A DNA stretch of 64,000 nucleotides from assembly GCF_000236905.1 (NCBI RefSeq), contig NC_016521.1, positions 248,001 through 312,000 of the forward strand. The letters run 5' to 3'. The position numbers and the translations under genes are program-made. The stretch's first letter is position 1, and every line of letters begins with the position of its first letter. Positions 1 through 10,871 of this stretch are shown piece after piece. The notes beneath the pieces were generated by a model that had not been told where the DNA came from, searched no databases, and saw nothing but the letters and a program-made list of their open reading frames with translations. The stretch is from Tetrapisispora phaffii CBS 4417. Its lineage: Eukaryota > Ascomycota > Saccharomycetes > Saccharomycetales > Saccharomycetaceae.

Positions 1-528
1 GAAATTATTAGCAAAACCAAACGATTCATCAATAAACCTAGTTGCATATGTGGTGAACCCACCCGAAATAGGATACAATACGGCCATTTCGGCAACTGCC
101 ATGACCATTGAATAAATCATTGAACCTGTAATTGACCAACCGATAATTAGTGACGCCGGACCTGCTGTTCTTAAAGCGGTACCGCTACCAACAAACAAAC
201 CGGTACCAATTGCACCACCAATTGCAATCATTTGTAAATGCCTACTTTTTAAATGATGTTTCAATGGTGTGTGTGCTGTGATAATCGCAATTCTTTCTTG
301 TTCCGTTAAATTTGGATCCAGTTCTGGAACCTCCACTCTTTTGAATGAATCAATAAACTGTCTCCATTTTGAACCTTTTTCTTCTCCAGTTTGGTTATAA
401 TTGAAGGTCTCTTTTTTTATATCGATAGACTCAGACTCCAGATCTGGGTCAATGAACTCTGTATTAATATTAGTCTTTGCATCTTTATAATCTTGGTTAC
501 TCATCTGGAAACCTTCAGAAGAAGACAT
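1..528 (-). CDS. GAP1: General amino acid permease Gap1, N-terminal part (cut by window edge)
   Basis: Only the first 176 codons are present; the gene runs off the left edge. The visible part has a hydrophilic cytosolic N-terminus followed by the first transmembrane segments of an APC-superfamily amino acid permease. The signature TPLKHHLKSRHLQMIAIGG is followed by a GTGLFVGSG helix-breaking motif. Known role of the family: plasma-membrane uptake of most amino acids, induced on poor nitrogen sources. The start at 526-528 gives MSSSEGF and fits the family length. In S. cerevisiae GAP1 and KAE1 are divergent neighbours, and the same pair flanks the tRNA-Asp gene here, which supports GAP1 over other permeases. 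GATAAG sites about 260-300 bp upstream fit nitrogen control. No defect is seen in the available part. Confidence 0.9.
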   Translation of the reverse strand, partial: MSSSEGFQMSNQDYKDAKTNINTEFIDPDLESESIDIKKETFNYNQTGEEKGSKWRQFIDSFKRVEVPELDPNLTEQERIAIITAHTPLKHHLKSRHLQMIAIGGAIGTGLFVGSGTALRTAGPASLIIGWSITGSMIYSMVMAVAEMAVLYPISGGFTTYATRFIDESFGFANNF

Positions 529-2289
529 TTTTCACCGTATTTACTTGAGTATTTGCTGAACTATAGTGTAGGATATGTAACCAACGGAGGATTGTATGAA
601 ATGTATACCTGACAAGATACCGTTATATATATATGTTCAATCCTAATCTTGACCCAATTATCTATACCATTTTTTGTTTTACATTCTACCAATATACAAG
701 AGATAATTTGCTCAGCTATATCACCATTAAGTGATAAAAACATCACCACGAGGTTGGTAGTTACAAGCCTAGCATCAGAGAGGCTTATCAGAAGATGGGT
801 ATCGTTACAATTAGTGTCTTTTGATAAGACAACAATCCTGTTGAAAAGAAATGCCAATAATATTTCCCCTTCAAGTGAAATATTAATAATGTGAAAGCAA
901 TCGAAGGCACAATACTTTAAGATAGACAATCAAAGTTTCATAACATCTGATTCGGTCCATACCAGTTGCTTTACATCCTAGCCTTCAAAGTGACAGGTTA
1001 TCAATGGATTAGACATTGTTTTTCATCTCAATTCATTACTTGAATCTTCCTTGTAATCATATACCCCGTATTGCATGTTTACTAAACTAGACTTAATTGA
1101 ATCAGATTAAGGTTACTATCAACTGTCAAAGAGAAACAACTATCAGACAGAAAAGGACAACTACAGGAATAAGAACAGAGTAAAACGAATTATATCAACA
1201 AAGCGACAACCACAAATCGTTTAGTTATCTTGAAATTTCACGTTTTAAAGCTTAGACTGATAAGAAATGCAACGGAATTATATGATTGATAAGAAGAGAA
1301 ATTAATTTTTTTGTTGATAAGCAACTTTTTTTAGTAAAAGAGATGATACAATTACAGAGGGTAGTTTCTTATTTGCAGCTCCGATTGACAACATCTCTGC
1401 GTATGGGCCAATTGACAGTTGGTATCATGGAGACATTATTAATTGATTGGATAACTTGTAGAACAGCGTCTACGATTGTATCTATTTGGCTTCTTTAAGG
1501 AGACATGTTCGTATGCCTGTGACATGTGAAGTCTAATGTATATGCATGTTATTTTATGGTTTTTGAGATGGTATCCAATATCCTAGGTTTGGTAATATGG
1601 CTTCTCTGTCTCCTGAAGAGCCCTCCCAGTGGTTTGCTTCATTTCGTGAAGTAGGAATGTTCTGAATGTAAAATTCCTCAATATGCTATACTTGACTTTT
1701 GCGTGATGAAGACGATTACATTGTATTTCTCAAGTCCATTTGACTGGCGTGGTTAGAGCAATATGACTAGTAATCGTGATCAACGGAATAGTCAGAGGGT
1801 CTTCTACGGTGTACACAAACATATCTAATTGAGGGTGTTTTTGGTACAGATTGCGATTCGAAATAGAGAATATTACTGTCTTGTTATGTTGCAGGATTCT
1901 TATCTTGAAATCCGATATACGTACTGGATTGAATGGTAGTCACGCAAGGCCAGTTCCAGGATCGATGACAATTGCATGTTCCAATCGTGTATATTTTCAT
2001 CAGATCCTGCGTTATCGATAAGATATTCAGCACAGTGAACGAATTAGAATTGAATATTACGCGTATGTCTTCCATAAAATGCCATGTTGCGTTTTTATGA
2101 TCCAGACGCTAGGCTACAATTAAGTACAATGTTTCATTTGAAACTATTAAATATTGAAAATGCCATATAAGTTACAGTGTGCATTCAACGTAACTGTTGA
2201 TATAGTTATATATGAAAGTTTAACTATTGTAGTAGCTAATGTCAGCAGCTTCGATATTACTCAAAAAGTTAGGAAATCGTAGAAATACA
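529..2289. other. Long intergenic region between GAP1 and tRNA-Asp
   Basis: About 1.76 kb without a convincing gene. Short open frames (for example 561-929 minus, 1286-1498 plus and 1884-2075 minus) have no recognisable motifs and look like chance frames. The region holds the GATAAG sites of the GAP1 promoter. A decayed retroelement relic next to the tRNA gene would be plausible, but I could not recognise one. Confidence 0.5.
784..828. promoter_or_regulatory. GATAAG sites upstream of GAP1 (nitrogen control)
   Basis: A CTTATC core at 784-789 and a GATAAG core at 823-828 lie about 256-300 bp upstream of the GAP1 start. More GATAAG cores occur farther out at 1259-1264, 1288-1293 and 1316-1321. 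GATAAG is the binding core of Gln3/Gat1 activators and Dal80/Gzf3 repressors, which are known to control GAP1 in S. cerevisiae. The assignment rests on motif and position only. Confidence 0.5.
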
Positions 2290-2361
2290 TCCGGGATAGT
2301 TTAATGGTTAGAATCCGCGCTTGTCGCGTGCGGGATCGGGGTTCAATTCCCCGTTCCGGAG
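2290..2361 (+). tRNA. tRNA-Asp (GTC)
   Basis: This 72-nt sequence folds as a cloverleaf. The seven-base acceptor arm TCCGGGA pairs with TTCCGGA, followed by discriminator G. The D-arm contains GGTTAG, the anticodon loop is CTTGTCGCG with anticodon GTC, and the T-arm carries GGGGTTCAATTCCCC. There is no intron. A T-run starting six bases after the 3' end fits RNA polymerase III termination. The mature sequence is identical to the two copies at 30.2 and 30.6 kb, but the flanks differ, so this is an independent locus. Confidence 0.95.
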
Positions 2362-2768
2362 ATTTTTTTCCAATTGTCTTCTCCATATTAAATGGTATGT
2401 CCATCGATACCCAAGATCCCATGCTCAAAAACACATGCATACAACCCTCTTTACCATCAACAAAAGTGAACCAGGCATTAAAGTCACACACCTCACAATG
2501 CCAACATCTTGTTGAAATGTATCATTTCTTACTGCTTTCTCATCATTTTTCAATGTCCAGTTCTCCTGCTCATCGGAATTATAACATTTGAAAAATTATT
2601 TAAAAGAGGAAGAAAGTATAAGTGATCAATGAGATCGAAAAAGCTAAAAGTAAAGAGTATATAATATCAACAAGTGGTATCCGTCTCCTTTGAACGTACT
2701 ATACCATCTAGCATTACTCAATTAAAAAAAACAATAAACACGCCTGTTATTACTATCGAATTGGAAGC

Positions 2769-3929
2769 ATGGTAAACTTAAATAAAATTCCACCAAAAAA
2801 TGGACGCAAGTATTATGTTGCATTAGGTTTGGAAGGTTCTGCAAATAAATTAGGTGTTGGTGTAATAAAACATCCTTTCTTGGAGAATCATGAGTCTGGG
2901 GATCTGTCACATGATTGTGGGGTTGAAATTTTGTCAAACATAAGAGATACATACATCACTCCCCCAGGTGAAGGTTTCTTACCAAGAGATACAGCAAGAC
3001 ATCATAGAAACTGGTGTGTCAGGATAATTAAAAAAGCATTAATAGAGGCTCAAATTAAAGATCCAGGTCTGGATATTGATGTTATTTGTTTCACAAAAGG
3101 TCCAGGGATGGGTGCCCCTTTGCACTCTGTGGTGATCGCAGCAAGAACATGTTCATTATTATGGGAGGTCCCTTTGGTCGGTGTTAATCATTGCGTAGGT
3201 CATATTGAAATGGGAAGAGAAATCACAAAGGCAGAAAATCCGGTTGTGTTGTACGTTAGTGGAGGAAATACCCAAGTAATTGCATATTCAGAAAATAGGT
3301 ATAGGATTTTTGGAGAAACTTTAGATATAGCTATAGGTAACTGTCTTGATAGGTTTGCCAGAACTTTAAGGATCCCAAATAATCCATCTCCTGGTTATAA
3401 CATTGAACAACTAGCGAAGAAGTCTACACATAAGGATAGCTTGGTCTTGCTACCATATACTGTCAAAGGCATGGATCTATCGATGAGTGGTATTCTTGCC
3501 TATGTTGATATACTAGCCAAAGATTTATTCAGAGGAAATAAGAAGAATAAAGTTTTGTTTGATCAAAAGACAGGAGAACAGAAAGTCACTGTTGAAGATT
3601 TATGTTATTCTTTACAGGAGAATTTATTTGCCATGCTAGTTGAAATCACTGAGAGAGCCATGGCTCATGTCAATTCAAACGTCGTTTTAATAGTGGGTGG
3701 TGTAGGTTGTAATGTTAGACTACAAGAAATGATGGGAACCATGTGTAGAGACAGAGCTGATGGTAAAGTTCATGCAACAGACGACCGATTCTGTATAGAC
3801 AACGGTGTAATGATTGCACAAGCTGGGTTGTTACAATATAGAATGGGTGACATCGTTACCGATTTAAATGAAACTGTAGTTCAACAAAAATTTAGAACAG
3901 ATGAAGTATATGTTTCGTGGAGAGAATAA
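2769..3929 (+). CDS. KAE1: KEOPS/EKC complex tRNA threonylcarbamoyltransferase Kae1
   Basis: A 386-residue protein of the Kae1/TsaD family, the usual length. It transfers the threonylcarbamoyl group to A37 of ANN-decoding tRNAs within the KEOPS/EKC complex, together with Bud32, Cgi121, Pcc1 and Gon7. The metal-binding HxxxH is visible at His141 and His145 ([11 protein letters not shown]). The nucleotide-binding signature YVSGGNTQ lies near residue 163, and a C-terminal [10 protein letters not shown] motif is present. The start gives [20 protein letters not shown], consistent with eukaryotic homologues. It is followed by SPC34 on the same strand, as the genes lie side by side in S. cerevisiae (YKR038C, YKR037C). 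Confidence 0.96.
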   Translation: MVNLNKIPPKNGRKYYVALGLEGSANKLGVGVIKHPFLENHESGDLSHDCGVEILSNIRDTYITPPGEGFLPRDTARHHRNWCVRIIKKALIEAQIKDPGLDIDVICFTKGPGMGAPLHSVVIAARTCSLLWEVPLVGVNHCVGHIEMGREITKAENPVVLYVSGGNTQVIAYSENRYRIFGETLDIAIGNCLDRFARTLRIPNNPSPGYNIEQLAKKSTHKDSLVLLPYTVKGMDLSMSGILAYVDILAKDLFRGNKKNKVLFDQKTGEQKVTVEDLCYSLQENLFAMLVEITERAMAHVNSNVVLIVGGVGCNVRLQEMMGTMCRDRADGKVHATDDRFCIDNGVMIAQAGLLQYRMGDIVTDLNETVVQQKFRTDEVYVSWRE

Positions 3930-4499
3930 ACCTCAACAATCAATTACTTTGCCAATAATCAGATTCACAATTTAAGCAGACACTTGTGCATACAAGATGA
4001 GCATGCATCCCTTCTTCAATACAAGCTCGTTATGACGATCTCCCAAGTATGGGTCTGATAAATAAATATATGAAAACATAATTAGTATAAGCAATATTTA
4101 GCAATTTAAATAAGAACAAGTCGTCTTCATTAATTTATTCTGAGCTCTTTCGTATTGATCTTGATTGTGTCTTTTTCTATCATCCATCGATCCCAACCAA
4201 ACTTTTCAGTTTTGTTACCGTTAAGCTTTATAGATCACGAAAAATAAACAAAGCATTTGAACCTAAATGAATTGAACAAATAAAAGGAAAATGTCATTTG
4301 TCTGTAGAACAAGGTAAAAATGAGCAAGCAGTTAATGAGTAAAGATTGTTAAGATATAAGCAGCAAGTTTCATTAAAGTTTAGGTTTTTAGACGGCAGTA
4401 TAGACATACCTATTCATTGATAGCGGCGTGAATTATATTGAAAGGTGTATTACGATCGATTGAAGAAAACACAATACAATTGGCTGAAAAACTTGTATT
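3930..4499. other. Intergenic region, KAE1-SPC34
   Basis: About 570 bp. It contains the 3' end region of KAE1 and the SPC34 promoter. I see AT-rich sequence only, with no RNA gene or clear regulatory cluster. Confidence 0.5.
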
Positions 4500-5360
4500 A
4501 TGGTTGATTATTTGGATGAATTGGTTGCTGAGATCAATCATTCGGTGACTTCGATTTCAACTTTGGATTTTAAAGCTCCAGGAATTTTCCAGAATGCAAT
4601 TAAACGTAGTAATTATGATGTCAATGATCTACTAGAAAGATTAGTTAAGGATGTTGACGACGAGAGACAGGCACCATTATTTACAATCGATAAAGTCCAT
4701 AAAATACCCACGAGAAAAGATGGTAAGAAAGGTATCTTGGACTATTTAACTGAGAGGGATGATAATTTGAAGAGAAACAGACACATCGGATTGCCAGAAC
4801 AACTTCCCGTGATTCATATACCAAACGATTATTATGAGAAGTTAGAAAATGAAAGAAACACCAAAAACCGTCGTTTGACAAGGAATGATATTTTATTAGA
4901 CGTCGACGCTGTCACTTCATCTATGAGTACGGCAAGTCCAACAGCAATCAATATACTGAATAAAAAGTTCAAGAACAACAGAATAGTAACGCAATTATTA
5001 TCTGCTTTGAAGAATGGTACTGTTATTTCTGATATAGGCAATGGTAACAGAAGGAAGACTATGTTTGTTGATGATTTCCCAACAGAAGCTATATTCGAAG
5101 TTTTGCAAGAAATCTTAACCATTTGGCCATCAGATGCCTATGAACAAGACTACATGAACCTATTTAGTAAATACAAAGACTTAATCGGTGAAATAGAAAC
5201 ATTACAGGATGAGATTAGGGTCCAAGATGGACAACTCACTGCACAAAGAAGAAGTGAAACTGAAGTTAGTTCAGGTCTATCTAACGTAGCCCAACGATTG
5301 ATTGCAAAAGAAAAAAGAGATATAGCGAAACTAGAAAGTCAAATAAATGATCTCACTTAA
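4500..5360 (+). CDS. SPC34: DASH/Dam1 complex subunit Spc34
   Basis: A 286-residue protein matching Spc34, a subunit of the DASH (Dam1) ring that couples kinetochores to microtubule plus ends. Recognisable segments are the N-terminal STLDFKAPGIFQNAI, the middle DGKKGILDYLTERDDNLKRN, and RRKTMFVDDFPTEAIFEVL before a C-terminal coiled coil (about residues 225-285). RRKT/S-type serine-threonine sites of this kind are Aurora/Ipl1 targets in the family; the visible RRKTMF fits. Length is close to the S. cerevisiae protein (295). Synteny with KAE1 and the next gene (YKR036C position) supports the call. Confidence 0.92.
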   Translation: MVDYLDELVAEINHSVTSISTLDFKAPGIFQNAIKRSNYDVNDLLERLVKDVDDERQAPLFTIDKVHKIPTRKDGKKGILDYLTERDDNLKRNRHIGLPEQLPVIHIPNDYYEKLENERNTKNRRLTRNDILLDVDAVTSSMSTASPTAINILNKKFKNNRIVTQLLSALKNGTVISDIGNGNRRKTMFVDDFPTEAIFEVLQEILTIWPSDAYEQDYMNLFSKYKDLIGEIETLQDEIRVQDGQLTAQRRSETEVSSGLSNVAQRLIAKEKRDIAKLESQINDLT

Positions 5361-6016
5361 AGAAACAAGCCAATCGAAAACAACAACACCATGAATCTTA
5401 TGTTGATGACATTATTACTTAAGATCAGTATGGTTATTCAGTATATCCTTAACTCCATTTCCCTTCAAAAAAGAAAGAGGATTTATGTGTAAAATCCCTT
5501 CAATTTATTTATATCTAGATATATAATGTATGTATTATTAATAAAATCCCATCCACTACTTAGATGAACAACAATTAATATCACACATTCTCACCATGTG
5601 CAATCAAACCATTCCAATCATTTGGTTGTTTAACCACTTCAATATACTATCTCTTCTTTCTTAAAGCACATCCACTTTTCTAAGCTCTTCTTTATAGGAC
5701 ACATTAAAGATTTTATCTCACAATAATGAAAAGATAAAAAGAATAATTATAAAAGTGATCTGAAACTGACTACAATTGAAAAGGTAGAGACGAGATGGTT
5801 GATTCATTCAGTCATAACTACAATATCGATTAGAATATAGGTAAATAATTGTTATTTGAGATTTGTTGACAATAATTTTCAATCCTTTTATTGGAATTAT
5901 CTATAAATAAAAGAGGTTATAATTTTTATTGTTGTCCATTGTAAATAGTTAGTGATATTATTACAGGGGAAGTTGAGGAATAGGAATAGAGAGAGATAAT
6001 TATACTCTATTGAATA
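5361..6016. other. Intergenic region, SPC34-MDV1/CAF4
   Basis: About 656 bp of AT-rich sequence holding the promoter of the WD40 gene. No gene or distinctive repeat is seen. Confidence 0.5.
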
Positions 6017-8176
6017 ATGTCAGGTAGTGATCATTTTGCGCAAGTGAAAGAGGCAATCTCTGCCACTACATCTATTCTGTTCAGTAATGAAGCAGTGGAA
6101 AATACTATATTATCATCACAAAGTCCCTATAAGAAATTGCTGCAAAAGGCAATAACAAACATGGACGGTGATTCCACAAATGCTATAAGTAACTTACAAT
6201 CATTTCAAGAAGAGTTGGATCAAGACTTCTCTCATCTCGAAGGGAAGGAAGCCTACTTAAGAAAGAGTGGTGATGATTATTTCACTAACTCATTCGTTGA
6301 CTCCAAGACTGGATTCAAAGTGATGACTTACTTAGATGATGAAATACTAAACGAGAATGTATCGAATGGTAAAACTAAATTACTACTCGATGGAACTCGG
6401 GAGAAAGAGAGTGATACCACGGATTCTCGCAACGAAGAACAACTTGAAGGTGGAAAAAAATCATCATTATTTCAAGGTTTTGAAGCATCGTTACCAGTTG
6501 TTGATAAAGTTATTGAAAAGAAGAAGGCTACACATGGATTGATTACTGAGGATAAAGATAAGGAAAATACCGGTGATTTTCTGTCACTTTTGGTAAGTGA
6601 CTTGCCTGATTTTGAAAATGAGAAACAATTTGATACAGATAGGATATCCAGATCATACTCATTGAAATATCTTAAAGGTTTATCTGAAAATATAATTAGA
6701 ACCATCAATTTGTTGTTGATTAAAAAAGACATGATAGATGACGAGGTGGAAGCTGCAGATAAGAAATTACAAGAGGCACTGAAGAAAAGTGAGAAAGCTA
6801 AGAAAAAGTTAAAAACAGCTGAAACAAATGAATTGCAACTAGATAATATTTTATCACTAGTGAAAGAGAGAATAAGTTTTATTGAAGAATACGATTTAGA
6901 AGTTGAAACATCTTGTAGTAAGGATTCTGAAAATGTCGAAGGAAAAACTGATGAAAAGACACCCGATAATACAGAAGTTCATACTAATACTAATCTGAAT
7001 ACAAGAGAGGATAACAGAGATGATGTTACTAGAAAGGAGGAAATCAAAAGTTCTAGAATCTCACATTCACTAAATGAAAAAATAAGTAGTAAACGTAAGA
7101 GTAAACAGAATAAACTACAATTATTCTTTGATGAAGAGTTGGGAAAGTCTAAAAAAGGGCGTACTACTCTTCAACATCACTACGACTCAGGAGATAATAT
7201 TCTAACTTTTAAAGGTGCTCATGCCAATGGGGTTTCTTGTTTAGATTTCGATGTACCATTTGGTACATTGAGCACTGCAGGTTACCTTGATCCTATTGTT
7301 AAAGTATGGGATCTGACTAGAAAAGTTCAGATGGCTACGTTGAATGGTCACATGGCTACTATCACTTGCATGCAATCAAGCCCTCATTATTCCATGTTAA
7401 TTACAGGCTCTAAAGATGCTACAATTAAACTGTGGAACCTTAAATTAGCATCCCAATTATACCTAGAAGAGAATGCAGATATTGGAAACAGCAACCAATC
7501 ATGTATCCACACATTCAGCAGTCATCTGGATGAATTAACAGCTATATCCTACGATACCATAAATTTGGTCAGTGGCTCTCAAGATAAGACCATAAGACAG
7601 TGGGATCTTTTGAGTGGCAAATGTGTTCAAACCATCGACTTGAGCTTTATCAAAAGCAGAAATAATGATTTCTATTCTAACCAACTGCTTGGAGAGAAGC
7701 CCCTAGTTGGAGCCATTCAGTGTTTTGATGCCGCATTGGCCACCGGCACCAAAGACGGTATTGTGCGTCTATGGGATCTTAGATCAGGAGTTCCAGTGAG
7801 AACATTGGAAGGACACACTGATGCCGTAACAGCGTTGAAATTTGATTCATCTAGCATCGTGACTGCCTCAAGTGACAAACAAGTTAGAATATGGGACCTG
7901 CGCACAGGTACTTTATCGAATGCATTTGCATTGGAGAAGCCTATAACGTCCTTAGATTTTGATTCAACGAGCATAATCTGTTCAACTAAAACGTCCAATT
8001 TCCAAGTGTTCAATAAGATTGAAAACAGACATTGGAATTGCGGCCCTACACACGACTCAGAACAATCCGGAACCTCCAATGAGCCATCAGAGTCGAATAT
8101 AATCACAATCAGAGTGAAAGACAATTATACTGTAGCAGGAAGTGATGACGGTACAATTAGTGCCTGGAGAGTCTAA
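6017..8176 (+). CDS. Mitochondrial fission adaptor, Mdv1/Caf4 family (WD40)
   Basis: A 719-residue protein with the Mdv1/Caf4 plan. The N-terminal extension that binds Fis1 covers about residues 1-215, a coiled coil lies at about 220-300, a charged linker runs to 390, and a seven-bladed WD40 propeller fills 391-719 (repeated WDL/WNL ends such as VKVWDLTRK, IKLWNLKLA, IRQWDLLSG, VRLWDLRSG, VRIWDLRTG). The family recruits the dynamin Dnm1 to the mitochondrial outer membrane through Fis1. S. cerevisiae has two ohnologues, MDV1 (YJL112W) and CAF4 (YKR036C). The left neighbour here is SPC34 (YKR037C) and the right neighbour CCT7 (YJL111W), so position does not decide between them. The length is closer to Mdv1 (714). 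If no second copy exists in the genome, this is the pre-duplicate equivalent. Confidence 0.9.
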   Translation: MSGSDHFAQVKEAISATTSILFSNEAVENTILSSQSPYKKLLQKAITNMDGDSTNAISNLQSFQEELDQDFSHLEGKEAYLRKSGDDYFTNSFVDSKTGFKVMTYLDDEILNENVSNGKTKLLLDGTREKESDTTDSRNEEQLEGGKKSSLFQGFEASLPVVDKVIEKKKATHGLITEDKDKENTGDFLSLLVSDLPDFENEKQFDTDRISRSYSLKYLKGLSENIIRTINLLLIKKDMIDDEVEAADKKLQEALKKSEKAKKKLKTAETNELQLDNILSLVKERISFIEEYDLEVETSCSKDSENVEGKTDEKTPDNTEVHTNTNLNTREDNRDDVTRKEEIKSSRISHSLNEKISSKRKSKQNKLQLFFDEELGKSKKGRTTLQHHYDSGDNILTFKGAHANGVSCLDFDVPFGTLSTAGYLDPIVKVWDLTRKVQMATLNGHMATITCMQSSPHYSMLITGSKDATIKLWNLKLASQLYLEENADIGNSNQSCIHTFSSHLDELTAISYDTINLVSGSQDKTIRQWDLLSGKCVQTIDLSFIKSRNNDFYSNQLLGEKPLVGAIQCFDAALATGTKDGIVRLWDLRSGVPVRTLEGHTDAVTALKFDSSSIVTASSDKQVRIWDLRTGTLSNAFALEKPITSLDFDSTSIICSTKTSNFQVFNKIENRHWNCGPTHDSEQSGTSNEPSESNIITIRVKDNYTVAGSDDGTISAWRV

Positions 8177-8950
8177 GGTGAGACTAATCCCTCCAGTAAA
8201 CCAGCATTTTATTTTTAAAAAAGAAAATGCGTTGCATATAATCATTGATTATAAAAAAATATTCATATTCTACCCATGTTAATAAAACTTCAAAAGATAC
8301 AAACACATCACACAAGCACAAACATTGATATAGTTCATATACAATCATATATATATAACGTAATAGCAAAAACGATTAGAAGAGCATATCAAACCATCCA
8401 ACACAGTTGAAGGCTTTTCAAGTGGAACCCAGACCATGGGCAAGCGGCACCAACAGACTCCAACTGGGTGGAACATGTAGTAATCACGCCCTGCCTCATC
8501 CGCAGCATCAGAGGCAGTTTACTTCTTCTTAAGACCTTTTATCTCTAGATGTTGTGTCACATCTCATTGCTCTCTCTCTCATTTATATGAGACCCATGGA
8601 ACAGCGGTCGGTAACCCGGCACACGCTGTCAAAGTGAGAAAGTGGCGATTTGATTTCAAATTTGAAAAAAAAGTTTTGAAACTCGGAAACATTAGTGATG
8701 GGTCTCTCATCTATGCTAACTAAATTGATTTTATGTAATGAATAAAAGTATACTTATGTTTAGATTTTGGGAACCAGCAGTATGCAATCGTGAACTTGCT
8801 GTCAATTGTTTGAAAAGAAACTATTTGTTCATTAAGACTGAGTTTGTTGTACATTTTGGGTTGTTATCGTTGCTGTGTCGAGAGAGAACTAGATCCATAA
8901 CTAGTGTAACACCATATTGTGATTTTACTTTTGAAAATAATTTTTTCACT
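8177..8950. other. Intergenic region with a GC-richer block, upstream of CCT7
   Basis: About 770 bp. The first part is an AT-rich 3' region. A distinctly GC-richer block at about 8400-8640 contains short complementary segments (CCCAG near 8425 and CTGGG near 8465). It could be promoter sequence for CCT7 or a structured RNA; I recognise no known RNA family. The open frame that continues upstream of the CCT7 start (from 8738) is not similar to the chaperonin family. Confidence 0.4.
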
Positions 8951-10606
8951 ATGAATTTTGGAAATCGTACACCAACCATTGTTGTTTTAAAAGAAGGCAC
9001 TGATTCCTCTCAAGGCAGAGGTCAGATCATTTCTAATATCAATGCATGCATTGCTATTCAAGAAACTTTAAAGCCAACTCTAGGTCCATTAGGTTCTGAT
9101 ATTTTAATCGTCTCGTCTAATCAAAAAACTACTATTTCAAACGATGGTGCCACGATTTTGAAGCTATTGGATGTTGTCCATCCAGCTGCGAAGACTCTGG
9201 TGGATATTTCAAGAGCACAAGATGCTGAAGTCGGTGATGGTACAACAAGTGTGACCATCTTAGCAGGTGAATTGATGAAAGAAGCAAAGCCATTTTTAGA
9301 AGAAGGAATTTCTTCCCATATAATTATGAAAGGTTATAGAAAAGCTGTTCAGTTAGCTACTGCTAAGATAAACGAGTTAGCTGTTGATATCACTTCGAAT
9401 AACACAGACAGCAGAGAATTATTGGAAAGATGTGCTAGAACTGCAATGACCTCCAAGTTAATTTATAGTAATGCTGATTTTTTTGTTAAAATGGTTGTCG
9501 ACGCTGTTTTATCACTAAACAGAGATGAACTAGATGAAAAATTAATTGGTATTAAGAAAATCGCCGGTGGTGCTATGGAAGAATCCATGTTCATTGACGG
9601 TGTTGCATTCCAAAAGACTTTCTCATACGCTGGTTTTGAACAACAGCCAAAGAGATTCACCGATCCAAAAGTCGTTTGTTTAAATGTCGAATTAGAATTA
9701 AAAGCTGAAAAGGATAACGCTGAGGTACGTGTTGAACATGTGGAAGATTATCAATCTATAGTAGATGCCGAATGGCAAATTATCCTAGATAAATTAAAGC
9801 AAATTGAAGACACAGGTGCTAGTATTGTGTTATCTAAATTACCTATTGGCGATTTAGCCACTCAATATTTTGCTGATAGAAATATATTCTGTGCTGGTAG
9901 AGTTAGTACCGATGACATGATCCGTGTCATAAAGGCTGTGGGTGGTTCAATTCAATCTACTACTACTGAAATCCAACCAGAACATTTAGGTACATGTAAA
10001 TTATTCGAAGAAATTCAAATTGGTTCAGAACGTTATAATTTATTTAAGGGTTGTCCAAAAGCCAAAACTTGTACACTACTACTAAGAGGTGGTGCTGAGC
10101 AAGTTATTGCTGAAGTTGAAAGATCCTTACATGATGCCATCATGATCGTCAAGAGAGCCTTACAAAACAAGTTCGTCGTCGCTGGTGGTGGTGCTATAGA
10201 AATGGAACTATCAAAACATTTAAGAGATTATTCAAAAACTATTGCTGGTAAGCAACAATTAATGATCAACGCATTTGCTAAAGCTTTAGAAGTTATTCCA
10301 AGACAATTATGTGAAAATGCTGGTTTTGATGCTATCGATATATTAAACCGTCTAAGAATGGCACACAGTAACGGAGAAAAATGGTGCGGTATAAATTTTG
10401 AAACAGAAGACATCGATGATAATTTTGCTAAGTTCGTATGGGAGCCTGCTTTAGTTAAAATCAATGCTTTAGGCAGTGCAACCGAAGCTACAAATTTAAT
10501 CTTATCCATTGATGAAACAATTAAGAATCAAGAAAGTCAATCTGCTAATGCCGGTATGATGCCTCCTCAAGGCGCAGGTAGAGGTAGAGGTATGCCAATG
10601 CAATAA
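8951..10606 (+). CDS. CCT7: Chaperonin CCT/TRiC subunit eta
   Basis: A 551-residue group II chaperonin subunit, almost the length of S. cerevisiae Cct7 (550). The eight-subunit CCT ring folds actin, tubulin and WD40 proteins in the cytosol using ATP. Visible motifs are GSDILI, the nucleotide-binding [34 protein letters not shown] (from about residue 95), a central RTAMTSKLI, and the Gly/Arg-rich tail [10 protein letters not shown] typical of the eta subunit. The frame is open from 8738, but family alignment clearly begins at [16 protein letters not shown], so I chose 8951. Codon use is typical of a well expressed yeast gene. Confidence 0.96.
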   Translation: MNFGNRTPTIVVLKEGTDSSQGRGQIISNINACIAIQETLKPTLGPLGSDILIVSSNQKTTISNDGATILKLLDVVHPAAKTLVDISRAQDAEVGDGTTSVTILAGELMKEAKPFLEEGISSHIIMKGYRKAVQLATAKINELAVDITSNNTDSRELLERCARTAMTSKLIYSNADFFVKMVVDAVLSLNRDELDEKLIGIKKIAGGAMEESMFIDGVAFQKTFSYAGFEQQPKRFTDPKVVCLNVELELKAEKDNAEVRVEHVEDYQSIVDAEWQIILDKLKQIEDTGASIVLSKLPIGDLATQYFADRNIFCAGRVSTDDMIRVIKAVGGSIQSTTTEIQPEHLGTCKLFEEIQIGSERYNLFKGCPKAKTCTLLLRGGAEQVIAEVERSLHDAIMIVKRALQNKFVVAGGGAIEMELSKHLRDYSKTIAGKQQLMINAFAKALEVIPRQLCENAGFDAIDILNRLRMAHSNGEKWCGINFETEDIDDNFAKFVWEPALVKINALGSATEATNLILSIDETIKNQESQSANAGMMPPQGAGRGRGMPMQ

Positions 10607-10871
10607 AAATAAATAACGATGATTATATGTACTATATACTACTCTCAATATAATTTATTAGGTGATCCAAAAAACTTATTGAATAATCAGAAATTAAACG
10701 TATGCTTCATAAAAATACATATACATATATATTCACGACATTATTATCCACCTGATTGTAACCTTTATGTCAAAATAATGCTATCTGAGATGCAATATTA
10801 TATCACAAGTCTAGGATGCCTGACATGTCTATTAAAATTCTAAATATTATCACATAGTAAATATTATACAG

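Noticed and set aside
561..929. 122-codon open frame upstream of GAP1 (minus)
   Set aside because: No recognisable motif, lies in the GAP1 promoter and overlaps the frame on the other strand; typical chance frame.
8738..8950. N-terminal extension of CCT7
   Set aside because: Chaperonin similarity begins exactly at the Met at 8951, and the extension has no similarity to the family.
10619..10843. 74-codon frame after CCT7
   Set aside because: Lies in the short convergent 3' region between CCT7 and DID2 and has no recognisable feature.
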